From NCBI GenBank assembly GCA_963970005.1, contig CAXAMN010001137.1:8796-72795 (forward strand): 64,000 nucleotides of DNA. The letters are read 5' to 3'. Positions 48,024 through 62,000 of the stretch are shown piece after piece. How positions within the stretch are numbered: the first letter of the stretch is position 1; every line of letters begins with the position of its first letter. This stretch comes from Durusdinium trenchii (lineage: Eukaryota; Sar; Dinophyceae; Suessiales; Symbiodiniaceae). The notes beneath the pieces were generated by a model. That model searched no databases. It was not told the origin of the DNA and was given only the letters and a program-made list of their open reading frames with translations. A program made the position numbers and the translations under genes.

Positions 48024-49954
48024 TATACTGTGAATAGATATATATATTATTAAACACTGTTGTGTTTTCTCGAATCGTGTATTTCTGGTTCGTTTCAGAA
48101 ATCAAAAAAGTCGGCAGACAGACCTGAAGAAGCGTGAAACGTGAGAGTAAAGGGTAGCTGCTAAACCTTGGCCTGAGGTTCCCTTTGTATGCAGTGCAGC
48201 TATTGACAAACATTGTGATGTCTTGCACGTCTCTCACTCAGATCGGGGCTGAAGGAACTGTTCACAAAGTAAGTGGATGTTCAGGAACTGCTTTGCAAAA
48301 GCGAGAAACACAATGTCACAATGAGCTGGTGTCCACTTGGAACATGTGGTGGGTGTAGCGCTTGGGTGGGTCGTTTGTACTCGCAGCTCTCTATAGGTTG
48401 GTATTCTGGACTGCTTGCAGAAGTACGAAAGTGAACTTTCTGGAGATTGTAAAGATGCCTTCTTGGCCACCAGCAAGGTGGTGAGCTGCAGAGATTGAGC
48501 AAAGTTGCAGAGTTGAGAGGGTTGAGATCATTTGAACTCAATGTTCCGTCTGTGCAAGTAAAGGGCATGAAAGTAAAGGGCATGAGGCGGCTTGACTTTG
48601 GGTGCCCAGATGTGCCCAGCACAGGAGATGGGCACTCCCAAAATTGATTGGTTTTCCTCTTGAACTCTGTGGGCAGGAAGGTTTGTGGTTCCTTTTTCCT
48701 TGGAAACAACAGTCAGTTCTGCACTGTATAAGATGCGCGGGCATGCGTCTCAGGTGATACAAAGCCTCAATTCCGCTGTTCAGGCTGAGAGAAGCCGGTA
48801 TCATTCTTGAAGGTGTTTGTGTATGTCCATTCTTGAAACCATTCTCTGTCCAAGTTAATGTACACGGGTGAACATAAACAAGTAGACTGGTGAATCCAGC
48901 GAGGACATTACCACTTGGCATGTTCATATCGTTCTCAGGCACCAAAAGCTCAAGCTGCTCAAACTTTGCAGCCTCCTAAGGCAGGACCCAGTCACTTCAC
49001 TCTTGAGGCATACCACCATGAAGGAAGTTCAGGCATGGGTCGGCGTGAGTTCATAATTGGAAGCCAAGAAATATCGGCATAGTGGTACACAAGTTTGCTT
49101 GAACGGGACAAAAAATGCACTAGGCATGTGACGCATGCGGCACATGTGACATGGCTTGATTCTACAAAGGCTGTGATTAGCTCGAAACCCAGTGGCTTGC
49201 TGGCAGACCGGGACCGCCATTGTTCATGGGTCAGCGACATGCATGTAACTGTTTGAAACTGCTGCGATGTTCACTATTTGACAAAAGATGCATCAGAAGA
49301 GAGAGAGAGGGGGAGAGAGACTGGAAGCATTAAATCCGGAAGATTTGGCAAGATTGACCAATGCCTTTGTGATTTTCAGTGATTTTGTTGCCTTAGCGTG
49401 CTATTCAGGAGCGAAGCATCGACTCCCAACTTGCGAAGTTCACAGGGGTGAAGCCCAAGGTCAGCGCGGGAGAGAACAAGAGGTTGTAGAGAGGATATGT
49501 TTCTACTGTAATATGTTTTGAGGGGTAGGAAGCGAGTAGTAAGATTAGTAAGATATAGCTAGCAAGACGAGAAGCTACTAGTAGTAGCTGGACACAGGCC
49601 AGACTCCTTCACATGATTGACAGAGGTTCAGAGATTGGACAGAAATTAAGAAAATGGATTGACCATGTTCATTATAGCACGGGGGATGCTTGCTGGCAAG
49701 TCCACTGGTGGTGATTTGCATCCCAGACATGAGCATGATGAGCCGATACAACTACAGCACCAGCGTTTAATCAAAAGACCCAGTCACCCCAACTGGCACT
49801 GGAACCATTGGGAACCAGCACTTGGTTTCTAGCCTAAAACTGTTTTCACAGTGACAGGTTTTTCACAGCCAGCATGCAAACGCTCCCTGCAATCTTTTTT
49901 CGCCCCGAATGAATCCCAATATCAGATATATCAATCTGATCAGAAATCATCTAT
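48024..49954. other. No recognisable gene
   Basis: Between R2 and the last exon of the minus-strand gene. ORFs on the minus strand at 48281-48945 and 48992-49240 are open but lack family features. A CTACTAGTAG palindrome lies near 49573. I see no gene I can support. Confidence 0.45.
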
Positions 49955-50002
49955 TCATTTCTTCTTGTACTGCTCAGCCAGCCCACGTGCTGCTGTTGCA
50001 GC
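49955..50002 (-). CDS. Terminal exon of the minus-strand gene
   Basis: Sixteen codons, AATAARGLAEQYKKK plus TGA. The acceptor is GTGCTAG and the upstream exon (50365-50069) ends at CAGCAG|GTGCGG. Both are phase 0. The joined tail (YSREYHRLKRSGATNQQ, then this exon) is a basic helix following a Lys/Ser/Pro/Gly-rich stretch, suggesting nucleic-acid binding or nuclear localisation. Confidence 0.75.
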   Translation of the reverse strand, partial: AATAARGLAEQYKKK

Positions 50003-53000
50003 CTAGCACAGGAGAAGGGTGCTGGCACTTACTTTAATTACTTTCATGTAGCACTCACACACCCGCACCTGCTGATTGGTGGCACCGCTGCGTTTCAAGC
50101 GGTGGTACTCCCGGCTGTAGACATTCTCATAGTTCATGATCACCCCAGACTTACCACCACGCCCACGCCCTTTCCCACATCCCTTAGCCTTCTTAGAAGC
50201 TTTTTTCTTTGGGCTAGCCTTAGCCTTGGCCTTTGGCCGTGCCTTCGATTTGGGCTTGGAGCCCAATCTTGCCTGCTTGGAACCCAAGCTTTCCTCCTTG
50301 GGCTTAGACACCTGCTTTCGCTTGCGACCAGGCTTAGTCTTGGGAGTTGGCACATCAGGCGTCCCCTGGGAGATCGCGATGCGCACCCGTTTCCTTATTC
50401 AAAGGGCTCAAACTTGTGGAGCCTTCAAAAAAGGATAAAAGTCATTGAGGGCCCAACGCATTGGAAGGTCCATCATTGCCATGAGCCTGAACAAAACAGT
50501 TTCCATTTTCATCCATAATTTCATTTGCTCATGTCAGTTACAGCCGTTGTTTTGCAGTTTTTGCACAGATTTAAACCACTGTGACAGCAGCTGGCACAAC
50601 TCTCATGTATTGCATTAAGATAGGGCCTTTACTATTATACCTGTATGCATCCTGGTGTAAGTATTTATACACTCATAGTTCAGCTCTCCCATGCTCCCCG
50701 CCGTGTCCGGTAGCCCAGCTGTCAACTTCGCATCTTCGCCATCGGAACAGATATTGATAGGCGAATCCTTGCACAAAGAACATATAGCCGGATTCATATG
50801 TATATATATAGCCAAGTTCAGAGTAGGATTCAATGGAAACAGATAAGAATCTGGCACCCTCCTGCTGAGTAGCCATCTCAATCTCTTCAGCCTGGCAAGG
50901 TTAGGCTGAAGACAGGAACTCACAAACAAACACTATGTCACTAGCATATCACTGGGGGTTATCCATCATGAGTCCATGGGCCATCACGAGTAGGTGGGGT
51001 TTAGGCACAACCCTCAGGGAAACACAAACAAGCCTCATTGCCAAGCGTAGGTGCCAAGTCCTGGGAGTCCTGGAAGTCCTGGTTACAATTTGACATTTGC
51101 AGAACTTCACACCACATGAACATATCAAGCTTATCAACAAGGAGAGGGACCCCCTTGTATCCTGCAAGTCCCACAAAGACTCCTTCTTGCGCATGAGAGA
51201 AAGGTCCCCTTCCCCGTTGTCCAAAACAGTCGTAGGGTCCTGCAAAAACAAAAAGCAGCTGCCAGAAGAGTGGATTGTAAGACCCAACTCCTTTGCTGCT
51301 GGATGGAGTTGGTCGGCAGGCTGCTCATTGAACTCGATGTCCAGATCCTCCCACAGTTCTGATGGAAGCAAATTGAACCTGCCTTCTAAAGACAATTGAA
51401 AAGGGCAAGTTACTTCCAGCTACCAGCCAGGTGCTAGATTCCCACACCTGAGTGTAATGGCCCTCTTCCATGTTGTTGGGAACAGCCTCAGTGTCCTGCA
51501 AATACAACGAACAGGGGCTAGCTTGGACTATGACTAGGACAAGAGTGGTCCTGCCATGATTGCGCTAGAAGCAGCCTTGAACCCATTCAGCGCCCAATCC
51601 CAATGTCATGCCAAGAGCTAGCTGTTTCCAACCATCAGGCACCATATCCATTCTCCTCGAGAGAAAGGTTCCCTTCCATGTTTTCCGGAACAGGCTTAGG
51701 GTCCTGCAAAAACAAAAAGACAGTGGCCATTTGGATGGAGTAAAACTTAGCTCCTCTTTTGGATGGAGTTGGTCAGCAGGCTGCCCATTGAACTCATAGT
51801 CGTCTTGGTCCTCCTACAGTTGTGATGGAAGCAGCTTTGATCCCATTATATGTCACTCGCAATCAGCAAGTTTCCAGCCTGGCCCAAAATCAAAGTGGGA
51901 CTGGTACACTCGGAAACCTTGTCACCACTCTCCTCCAAAGGCATGATAACATAGATGGACAAACGCAATAATGTTTTGACTTTTTGTCCTCGTAGAGTAT
52001 TGCTCCGGATCCAAAAAGATCTTGGTAGGAATCCTTGGGAAATCCATAGGTGCATGCATCTCAACGAATCCCAGCCAACCTTGTCCGCCCATGTCTCATT
52101 CTCAATGCTCATGGTTTCCAACGCTTTGCCCAGGTGTGTCATGGCCTGCCGATGAACATGCATCGATTAGGCTGGACTTGAACGCGGGTGAGAGGGCCTG
52201 GACATCTACATCCAAACACAATCTAGAACGCATGATGGTACAAGCCTCTCCAGTCTCCATCTGGGAGTCAAAGGAATCAAGCAAAGCGCGCGGTTCGATG
52301 TGGACATCCTCCTGGTGCATCAAGTAATGTCATATAGAGGGTACTTAAATCTTTTTGAAGAGCAGGTTCTTAGAAGAGCGGGTTCATAGAGAACATACTT
52401 TGAAAAAGCCTACTCATAAGGAAACGAGATTGAGGTGCCTAGTGATTGAAGCAATGGAGCTCCTGACTGCGCAAGAGATCAAAGGTTGATTTGCCCCTAG
52501 CTAGCCTTCTGTGGGCATGTGCTTCAGCCTGGTCAGCCCTTTCAATGGCCAAGCGCACTTCAGCATCCATAGGGTTTGGCCCTGCCAGGCCAGTCTCAGC
52601 ATAATCATGTCTCTTCCCTCTCTTCTTATGATGTTTGTTACCGCTCTTGGGTCCCTTGGAACTGCGTGGTGTTGTTTTGGTCCCAGTGCTTGGTTTTTTC
52701 CTTGGCTGAAGCCTAACGTCTATGTCCCCATCGAAATTTTCATCATCATCATCATCATCTACAATTGGTTCCGGGGGGTCTGATGCATCCCCCTCATCAT
52801 CTTCAACCTTTTGTTTCTTTGTCTTTTTCTCTCTCTTCTTCTTCTTTGAGTCTTTTGTCTCGGTGCCTTTCTGTGGCTTGGTATCGGCATTCTTGGCTTC
52901 TGTTTTTTTCTCATCGGTCTTCTTGACATAGTCTGGCGAACTAGTACTCCCAGAAGCTGAAGCATCGCAGCGTCGTAGCAGGCTTGTCCCAGTTCCTGGA

Positions 53001-56000
53001 CATGGATTGACTTTATACCTATACGATCCCATACAAATGGTTGGACAACTATGACCCATACAAATCCTAGCTCTCTTTCAAGTCATGTTGGGTCCTGCAG
53101 TCAGTGAAGGCGCTGGCTTGCTGGATGCAGCAGCTGGTCGGCTCGCTGCTGGAGGTGGGGGACTCTGAGTCTGGCTGTCATTGATGAGGTCGATGTAGTC
53201 AGACGCAGCAAACTTTGGTGTGAATCCGAAAGATTGAGATGTCATGGCAAACGAAAGGCCTTTCCCTCCAACAGAACTGAACCCCAAAATGCTACCAGGA
53301 CTGCAGGCTGAGCATCACTAATTGTTATTTCACAGACTGCACATCTTTGAGGCGCTGTTTGTTCAACTACTTAATGGTCAAAGTTGCGACGTGGTTCAAT
53401 TTTTCCAACTCAACGCAGGTGACCGTTTCTCACCAATTTGATTCAGATTTGGTGAGGGAGGAGCAGATTCACAACCCTATTGAGAGGAGCCGCCCTGGTT
53501 GTTTACAATACAAAGAGACGGGGCTCTTACAAGGTTTTATTTGTTAAGGAGAGATGGAGATCATGTTTCAGCATTCAACCGATAATCCCAAGGTTCCTCC
53601 ACAAAGACCATACACTGTATTGTGTATGAGTCAACCCCTATATGTGAACCTAGAAAAGCTGGTAAACGATCATCCCATGCTCACAAGAGCTGAAGAACAC
53701 TCTTGCTCTTTAAGCTCACTGACCCAGCAAGAATCGCCACAGGGCGAATGGGGACCAACTGGCGCGAAGTGGAACTTTCAGCATGAAGCCTGAAAGGGAA
53801 TCAAATAAGTTTGGCAGAGGTTTGACTTGCTTCAGGGCAGCAATGAGGGGTGAAAGTGAGCGATAATGAAAGATAACTTTTGGAAGCCCACAACTTGCCT
53901 CATCCTCCACACAATCTTGATGTTCCGGTTGGAAGGAGCTCGCAGTTTGCCCATCGGGAAGTTGGCCCCAAAGGAAATTGCTGTCGCCTAGAAGGATGCC
54001 AAAGAAGAGATGGTAGATGGAGGGAGGGAAGGAAGGAAAGGGAAACAAATGGCTGGATGGATGGATACAGACATGCTTCGTGTAGGTACCTCACAACCAT
54101 TTGTCAAATGTTCATTAGGCGGCAGTGCTCTTACCATCACATGTGCCCTGCCTTTTTGTTCTTCTTCTCACTCTTGGTCTTGATCGGATCAAGTACGAAG
54201 GCAACCTTCTGCAGGGATTGAAAAGACACATTGCCTTGCTGGTCCTTGGCGGTCTTGTGCTCTGCCACAGCCAGGTTGACCTCCCCCTCATTCTCTAACT
54301 TGAGCATGATCTCTGAGCATGGTAGGACCTGCAGGTGGCTAGTATGGCTTCTTTGTGGTGGCATGATTCATTGGTTATTTAATTAAACAACGCGCAAAAC
54401 CAGTTAGTTTGTAGGCAGGCGCCTTGTTGAAGAAATCTTTGTCACGCAGGTGCTCTGGAAGTTTCCTCGAGTGCTCCAAGATTGCCAGGGACTCAGCCGC
54501 TGGGCCTGTGAGGTCATACTGAACCCATCGCCCATCCGCATCCGAAATGACATCGTTGGCCTCTACATCTTTCACATAGTCCCCAGAACCAAATGAGCAA
54601 AGCTCTTCATTTTGTGGCACTGTGAAGTCCTCGTTGGAATGAAGGAAGAGCTGGCCATCAGCCAAGCTCAGGGTCCAGTGGCCAGATGCCAGATCTTGCC
54701 TGTCACAGCTTGAATCATCTTAGAATCTACGATTGAGATTTTGGTACTTACATGAGTTGAGTGTGATTGGATTGTTTGGATGCCCTAGCCTGTTGGGGAA
54801 CTTTGTCTCAAACTCGTTCAAATTCAATGGATCCGCTTGAATACAAAGCCTTTTGGTTGGTGGCTCTGAAGGACTCTGGCCAAGGGTTTCAGAACTCCTC
54901 TTGATCTTCTTCGGGTTGAATTCTTGGTCATGGGCCGCTAGCAAGACCTCAAACTCCTTGCAAAAGTCCGTCTTTTGCTGCCATTCATCCACCAAGCACT
55001 CCTTGGTGAGCAATGCCTGCCCCAAGGGTACTGATACTGAATAGTTCGGCTGTGGTGGTGGCTCAACCTTCTGGAGCTCCTGCACACTCTGCTTGAAGTC
55101 TGGGAAGCCACTAATCTTGAGATGCCCGTTGCGAGCCAGGTCAAAGGCTTTGTTGCCAATCACCTGGGAGCAGAAGGAGCTTTCGCCAGCCGTATGCCCG
55201 ATGGTAGCCACAGCCATTTTTTTGCCTTGGTTGTGAATGAAACTTCAATCTTTTGGTGCAAACAGGGATTAACCATGGCTCCCCTAATTTGTAGTTGACG
55301 ACATTCTTTGGGGTCAGATAAAAATATAACAAAATAGATTTTAAAGTTCTGAAGACATGTGAGGGCATGGCAGGGTTCAAACAGAACACAAGGCAAAAGA
55401 GCATGTTGTTGCTTGCTGAATTGCCAATTGCCACCTGTTGCAGGGTATGGGTGCCACACCACCCATCAAACCCAAGCATATCCAGGAGAACAGTCGCTGG
55501 CTTCATCGCTTGTGGTGTCAGGCCCTCAACGATGGTCGATACGAAGCTTGCGCCGCCGCAGTGCTGCAGGGAAGGTTTTGAATGCAACTGCAAAACCCTA
55601 TTGCGAGAGAATTGGCATAGATCATTCCAACTGTATAGTTATTTGACCGCTGACCAAAACAAGGGGTTCTTGCATGTGGTTGTTTCCTTCAAGAATCAAG
55701 AGTTGCAATTTTGCTACTGTCCCATTTAAAGTTTGGCGGGCATTCGCCTGCTTCATCTCCTGAACCTGTGTGAAGCGCCCCTCACCGCCAAACCCGCTTG
55801 GATCTTTGGGCATTTTGAGCATGTCTTGCCTGCCCAGCATGGTCACTCCATGGACATGTCCACTTTTGAAGAACTTAGATTTCCAAGTCAGATTGGACTT
55901 GTCGTTGGCCGTGATGATGAGAACTTCCTGGAAGCCACTGCGGTTTCCATAGATGGTGTCAGGGTGGAAGCTCACCATTCCCTTCTTCACCTTTTGGCTT

Positions 56001-59000
56001 CCAGGGTTGCACACAATAGCCTAATGCCCTAACATGATTTCAGGCCATAGCACAAAGTTCACCTGTTGACATTGATTGTTGGAGGTGTCCCAAATAAAAC
56101 AGACCTATTCTTGGCTCAAAGGAACACTAATCTTGGACACCTTCACAGCATCCCTGGTTTAGGTTTAACTTGATTGGGGCTTGCATGGAACCGCTTGAAT
56201 AAGTGTTTTGGTTGCTGATTCTCAACACCAAAAAACATTGCAAAGGACAGTGTCCACTAGAATGGGGAAAAAGGTTCACAGTGAACGAGAGTGGAAGGTT
56301 CAACACTTTCAGGCTGTAAGGGTTTGGCACTGTAGCCAAAATGCAAACAGAGTCACCTTGAGGTTGCGGGCACGTTCCATGTATTGAGTCATAAGCTGGT
56401 ATTGAAAGTCCCGCAAGACTGACTCACCATCAGGCTTGTCTTCTGGTTCGTCCTCCTCTTCCTCCTCTGGTGCAGCTTCACCTTTGGGCAGGAGTGCGTT
56501 AGCTTCGCTCGGCTTGTGCTTTCAAATTTACAAGTCATATAGCTCAAACTACTGTCAATCAGTCTTAATTCTGAAGGCTATCTTTTTCCAACCTTTGGGG
56601 TTGACACTACTTCCAACAAAGATTGACACCCCTTGTTTCTTTGACATTGAATCACTTGGTTCATTGGTTCTCTCAAACAACTGTGAATATAATTTTGGTA
56701 AGGGTCAGACGGTTTGTTTAAACTTCAGGGCCTGGATGTTCCTTTTTGACCGCATCATCCTCATCCTCCTTGACTTCTGACCTTGCTACACTACAGTGTT
56801 CAATGCCCAAAACTACCCCAGACTCGCAAATTTCCAGAGAGGTCAAGAGGACACAAAAACTGATACAGACGGTAAGGACACCTACCGTTTGTATCAGTTT
56901 TTGTGTCCTCTTGACCTCTAGTTTGACCTCTCTTGGTGTACAAAAAGTGCACTTGGTAGACTTTGAGGAGACGACTTGGTCCCTGCACGAAGGTCTGCTG
57001 CGCGATTTGGCATCACCACCACAGCAACGAAAGACTTTGTCATGGAAGAAGCAAGTTGGGTAACCTGGCTCAGACAAAAATGAGTCTTGTAGGATGAGGG
57101 AACACCAGCCGCTGGGAAGTTGATGTACCCAATCACAAGCTCGTTGTCATAGCGGCGCATGCCACCATTCAACCCAGACAACGTTGACTCCAACCAGGGC
57201 AATAGCTGTGCTGCCAGTCTGCCAGATGTGTCAGTGTCTGCATCAGGACCTGGGACAAGTGCTGACAGGTTTAGATGGCTTTGGGTCTTGGTCGGTCTTG
57301 GTGGTTGATCTTTTCTATGATGCGTGCACAGCCAAAAGAAGAGGGTCAAACATGATGCCTTGCCCTGAAATCCAAGAAGCTGGCGCTTGCAACCTCCCGT
57401 TGCTTGGCTGTTGGGCAGTTGCACCATGTTGGGGCGACATCTTGGATAAAGGAGTTGACATGCTTCCATGCAATCCCGTGCATTTTCTGCAAAGGGAGGT
57501 GATTGGACATGGATCTGGGTGGTAACTGTGCAAAGCTTACAACTTGTTAGCTGTTTGTCTACTCTGAGTCTTGAGTTTTACCATGAACTGCTTTTAGGGT
57601 CCAAAGGCCTTTGGCCCTTTGTTTTCTCATACTAGGTCCATTTCATCCCTCAGCCTCCAAAGACTCCACAATGGCAGCTCGAGCTCGGCTCTCGTCTCCA
57701 CTGGTTGCAGAGATGTATTTACGGCGCAGGATTTGATCCTGTTCAAGGTTGGTTTTGAACAGCTCAAAGGCACTGATTTGTGACCGCTTCAAAGCACTGG
57801 ATGTTTTCGATTGGGCTGCTTCCAGCTGTTGGTCTGCCAAAGTGCCTTGCCCTCCAGCACAAAACTCAGCCGCTTCCAGTCGAATGCAGACATGGTCCTG
57901 CAATGGCTTTTGAGCTCTGGGTCCAAACTCCTTAGCTGCTCCCAAGAATATTCTCCATACCTGGTGTGGTGATTTGACAGGCTTGGCTGTGGGTGAATGT
58001 CGTGGTTTGCCTTGGCCATTGGCCAATGTCGTGTTCTGTTTGGTGGATTTGGCTCTGGCTGAGTAGCGCGGATTTTAAAAACCACTGTACTCAACCTTGG
58101 CCAAAACGAGTGGGGAGATACAAAACCATGTAAGTTTGAGACTGCTGGGTTTCATTCCCAGAATGCCGCGGTTGGATGTTCCTTTTGTGGAAGAAGAGGG
58201 GAGAGATATTCTTCATAGATTGAAAACATGAAAATAATCTCTCCCTTCAATTTGGAGCTTGCTAGAATGTCGCGGTTTTTAAAAACCACTGTACTCCAGC
58301 AACTGTTCTGTGAGGGCTGGAAAATACATCGGTTTGGGTTGGCATTCTTGAAATGTCGTGGTTTTGTTGCAACCTAGGTGCCCAAGGTTCCACATGGACT
58401 CAATCTTGTCCAACTCCTCCCCTGGGCCAAAGTAGCTTGCGATGTCGTCCTTGATGTGTTCCCAGAGGCAGCACACATCCAGCAAGTCTTGCATTTTGCT
58501 GGAGTCTCGCTGGGCCATTTTCTCAGGGCAAGACAAGTTTGTGCTTTGAAGTCTGAAAGCCAATAGTTATTAAGAAACAAACTTAGAGTTAGACTGTGAT
58601 ATTGTCGCTGTGCCCAGTCCCAGTCCTTCTGCTTACCAGTGGAGCCTGAAGGAGCTTTCCTGTGATGTTCATCCACAGCCCGCACACCCCACGTGATGAC
58701 CTTCTTGGTGGTGACGGTCTCAGGGGGATCAGGGTGGCAGGGAGAGTGATGGGCAGAATTTGGCAAAAGAACCCTCTCCTTGACCTGCTTCCAGAAGGGG
58801 TCAGTGACTGCTGTGCCACCAAGTGTCCCCCCTGGGACAAACCAATCTCCATCGAGGTTCTCGTCCGTAAAAGCTGCAGGGTGCATGATTGACATGATGG
58901 GATTCCAACAAGATTCTGGGTCAGGACCTTTTGGATTGGCTGGTTTTCTGTTGCAGTGTTTTTGCTTCAACTTCATTAACATGGAGCAGCCTGCATGCAA

Positions 59001-62000
59001 CTCTGCAAAGACCCTTTCATTTCAAGCTAATAGTAATATGTGTTTCAAGCTAGAATTGCCAACTCAATCCCTGCGGTGCCTGATTGGCTCCAAGTGCAAT
59101 CTTCACACGCTCGCTTCATCAAAGACAGGAACTCATCGGGGCATCTCAAAATAGAGTACAGCAGCCTCCTTGTGCCCTCGGTGATTCTCCAAGCCTGGTG
59201 CAATGGTTTGTGCAACGCTGTTTGGGTCCCTCACAAACAGGGCTGGATGCTCCCTCACAAACAGGGCCAGCCTTGGAAGTACAAAGACGGTTATACTCAG
59301 CAATGGATCCAAAGAGGATCTCGCGAATGGAAGCTGTGTTCCCTGATACTCTCTTCACTCTCACCACCTCTTTGAAGACGAGAGCCAAGTCAAGCGGTCC
59401 CGGTTTCTGCTTGGCAGAAGTTCGATGGGCCACACCTTCAGTGCATGCGTGCTAGTTTTATATACATAAGAGTATGCCTATTGCACAGTGTGTCACACCA
59501 TGAATCTAAGATTGATGCTCAAGGTTTCGTAGAGTGCTTCATGCGCTTGATGTGGCGTGTAGTTCGCACGCATGTACTTCAAAGAAGCCAACGTACGACA
59601 GAAATCATCATCACCAGCAATTTCCTCTGTGGTAAGGCCCTTGGCTTCAAGACATATGATAGTAGGTGTGATTCTCTCCCCTGTGCACACTTGTCATGCA
59701 GGACAGAGAACACATTGTCATGAAATTTTATCGAGGCACCTGTGTTTGCATGTGGATGACAAGGGCCAGAACTGCTTGACAAATGACAGACTTACAGTGA
59801 CCATCAATGAACTTCACAGTAAAGTACTCTATGTCATCGCCCGGTGGCATGTCAAACTTGATGTCCAGAGCTTCCCGCTCTGACTGGTAAGTCTTCCACA
59901 CAATGCTAGGGAGATGGGTGCGAACCTGCACCATGCTAGGATACTTCCCAGTGGCTCCATATTTGGCTCCCTCGCTCAAATCTAAGTGCCAGGGGTGAAG
60001 ATAGCAGTTCAACCTTTGTGTCGTTGGTACAGACCTCAAAACTGGGCCCAGGCCAGCTGGGATGTGCTTGGCAACTTCCGGAATGCAGAAGATTTCAGCC
60101 ATGGCCTTGGATTTCAACCACAAACCTTTTGGTTGTTGACAATTACTTCATTCATGGCCAAATTGAAACCCACTACGTTTTCAGACTGAGCCTTGGCAAA
60201 CTGGAGTTGCTTTCCTGTATCTAAGCCATGGTTGTTGTAGGTCCACTCCGCAATGTTCTGATCCACAGATACCTGGTCAGGTTTGATTACACACTTGGTT
60301 CCCCTTGGTTCCCCTTGATCCCTTGCCTCCTCGAACGTGGCCAGAAGCCGGTGCTTCAAAGATTGCACCTTTGCAGAATCTGGAGTCCCGTCTTCAGACT
60401 TGGGCTCCTCCTGACCAGTTGTTTTTGAGAATGAAAGTGAAGGCAAATGCATGCTGATTGCTTGCTGATTGCTTGGTGCCTTCACTGCTGGAACTGGGGA
60501 AGCCATGCTTGAAACCAAAACAGGAGCTGCCAAGGAAAAGATCACGCAGCGTCAGCGTCATTCATTTCACTGTACTATTATGCTTCACAATGTGGGCAAA
60601 AACAATCTGAGACATGTGCATCTTTTTTCTGCCACAAGAGTTGGACCCACATCTTACTAGTGAAACCGCTGAAAAGACACACCCAGTTGCCGAACACTGT
60701 GTGGCTTTGGATGGGGAAGACTGGGTGAACCTCTCTGCACAGGCGGAAATGCACCGGCTAAGATGTATTGAAGCACAGGTGGAGTTCCGGTTGGTCTAGC
60801 CACTTGCCCGCCCAACATGTGCAAGTAGCGCGCTGCTCGTGTGTATTGAGGGTAATCTTCTGTCAAGCAGTCCGCAAGTTCATTGAGGTCATCCATGCGC
60901 TTCTCATCGAGATAGTGGGCAGTTTCTTGGCATGGGGCGGTTGTAAAGGACGTTTTGTGATAGGGCGTTTGTTTTGAAACACTCAGTTGAAAGGAATGCA
61001 GAATCCTTCACTGGTGTCAAGTGTCTTGGGCAATCAGCTTCACCCAACTTCCGAAGAGCGGGTTCCACAACTTCTACTACACTTTGGCCAGGGAGTACCA
61101 GCAATGCTGGTTGCGATAGGGTGTCGTCCGATACAAAAGCTTTGACTAGGCAAAACACATCACACCCACTCTGGCTGAACCTCCTTGGCAATCTTTGCGT
61201 GGCCTCTTCGAGCAAAGTGCTTGGCATACCTGGATCACAAGTCTTGGCAAATATGAATGTGGAATTGTTTGTTTGGTGAGATAGGCTTGGGATGGCTTGG
61301 GTCATCCAAAAATATATCAAAATAATAACATGAGGTTTTGCCCAAGCAAGGGTCGACATCGTTGAATAAAGGTGAACGAGTGAGGAACCACATCTTCATC
61401 CCTCTTGTGTCGTTTGCGATAGGCCCCAGAAAGAGCAGTTACTTGTGGAAGGCTCTCTTTCCAGTTCCGCACAGATCTGATGTATTCCACTTGAAATACG
61501 AATCGCCACCTTGCTGCGGAGCAGCCTCAACAGTGATTGCCGTTGACATGCCCTATGTCGTGTTCATCCTGAGGTTGCAGCTGGGCAATGTCTTCGGGCG
61601 TTTGCCTAAGTCAAGGCCCCAGCTGGGAGGATTAAAGTTAGTAGGTGGGACATAGCAACCCACGTTTGTTCAATCCCAAGACACACTCCATCATCTCCAG
61701 TTCGGATGAATTTGGTGAGTAGCCCAAAGAATGCATCTTAGTTGCACATGTGGATTGTAGGCTTGGGAGAGGATGTACAATCAATACCATCACAATGAAT
61801 CAAGCCCCGCTACCTACATCCTCGTGTGTGTGGCCAACACACAAGTGTTCTGTGCTGATTTGCTGGAAATATCCAGCTGCTACTGTCGCTGAACACCAAG
61901 ATCCCATGATGCCGTTCTTGCACTCCTGAGCTAGGATGGGTTTGTTACAAGGTGGTATGATAACATTTATCTATTCCTCAATGTATATATATATAGTATA

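Noticed and set aside
56095..56125. TATTCTTGGCTCAAAGG, similar to the end of the spliced leader
   Set aside because: It has mismatches and an extra base, and lies on the strand opposite the local gene. Probably chance.
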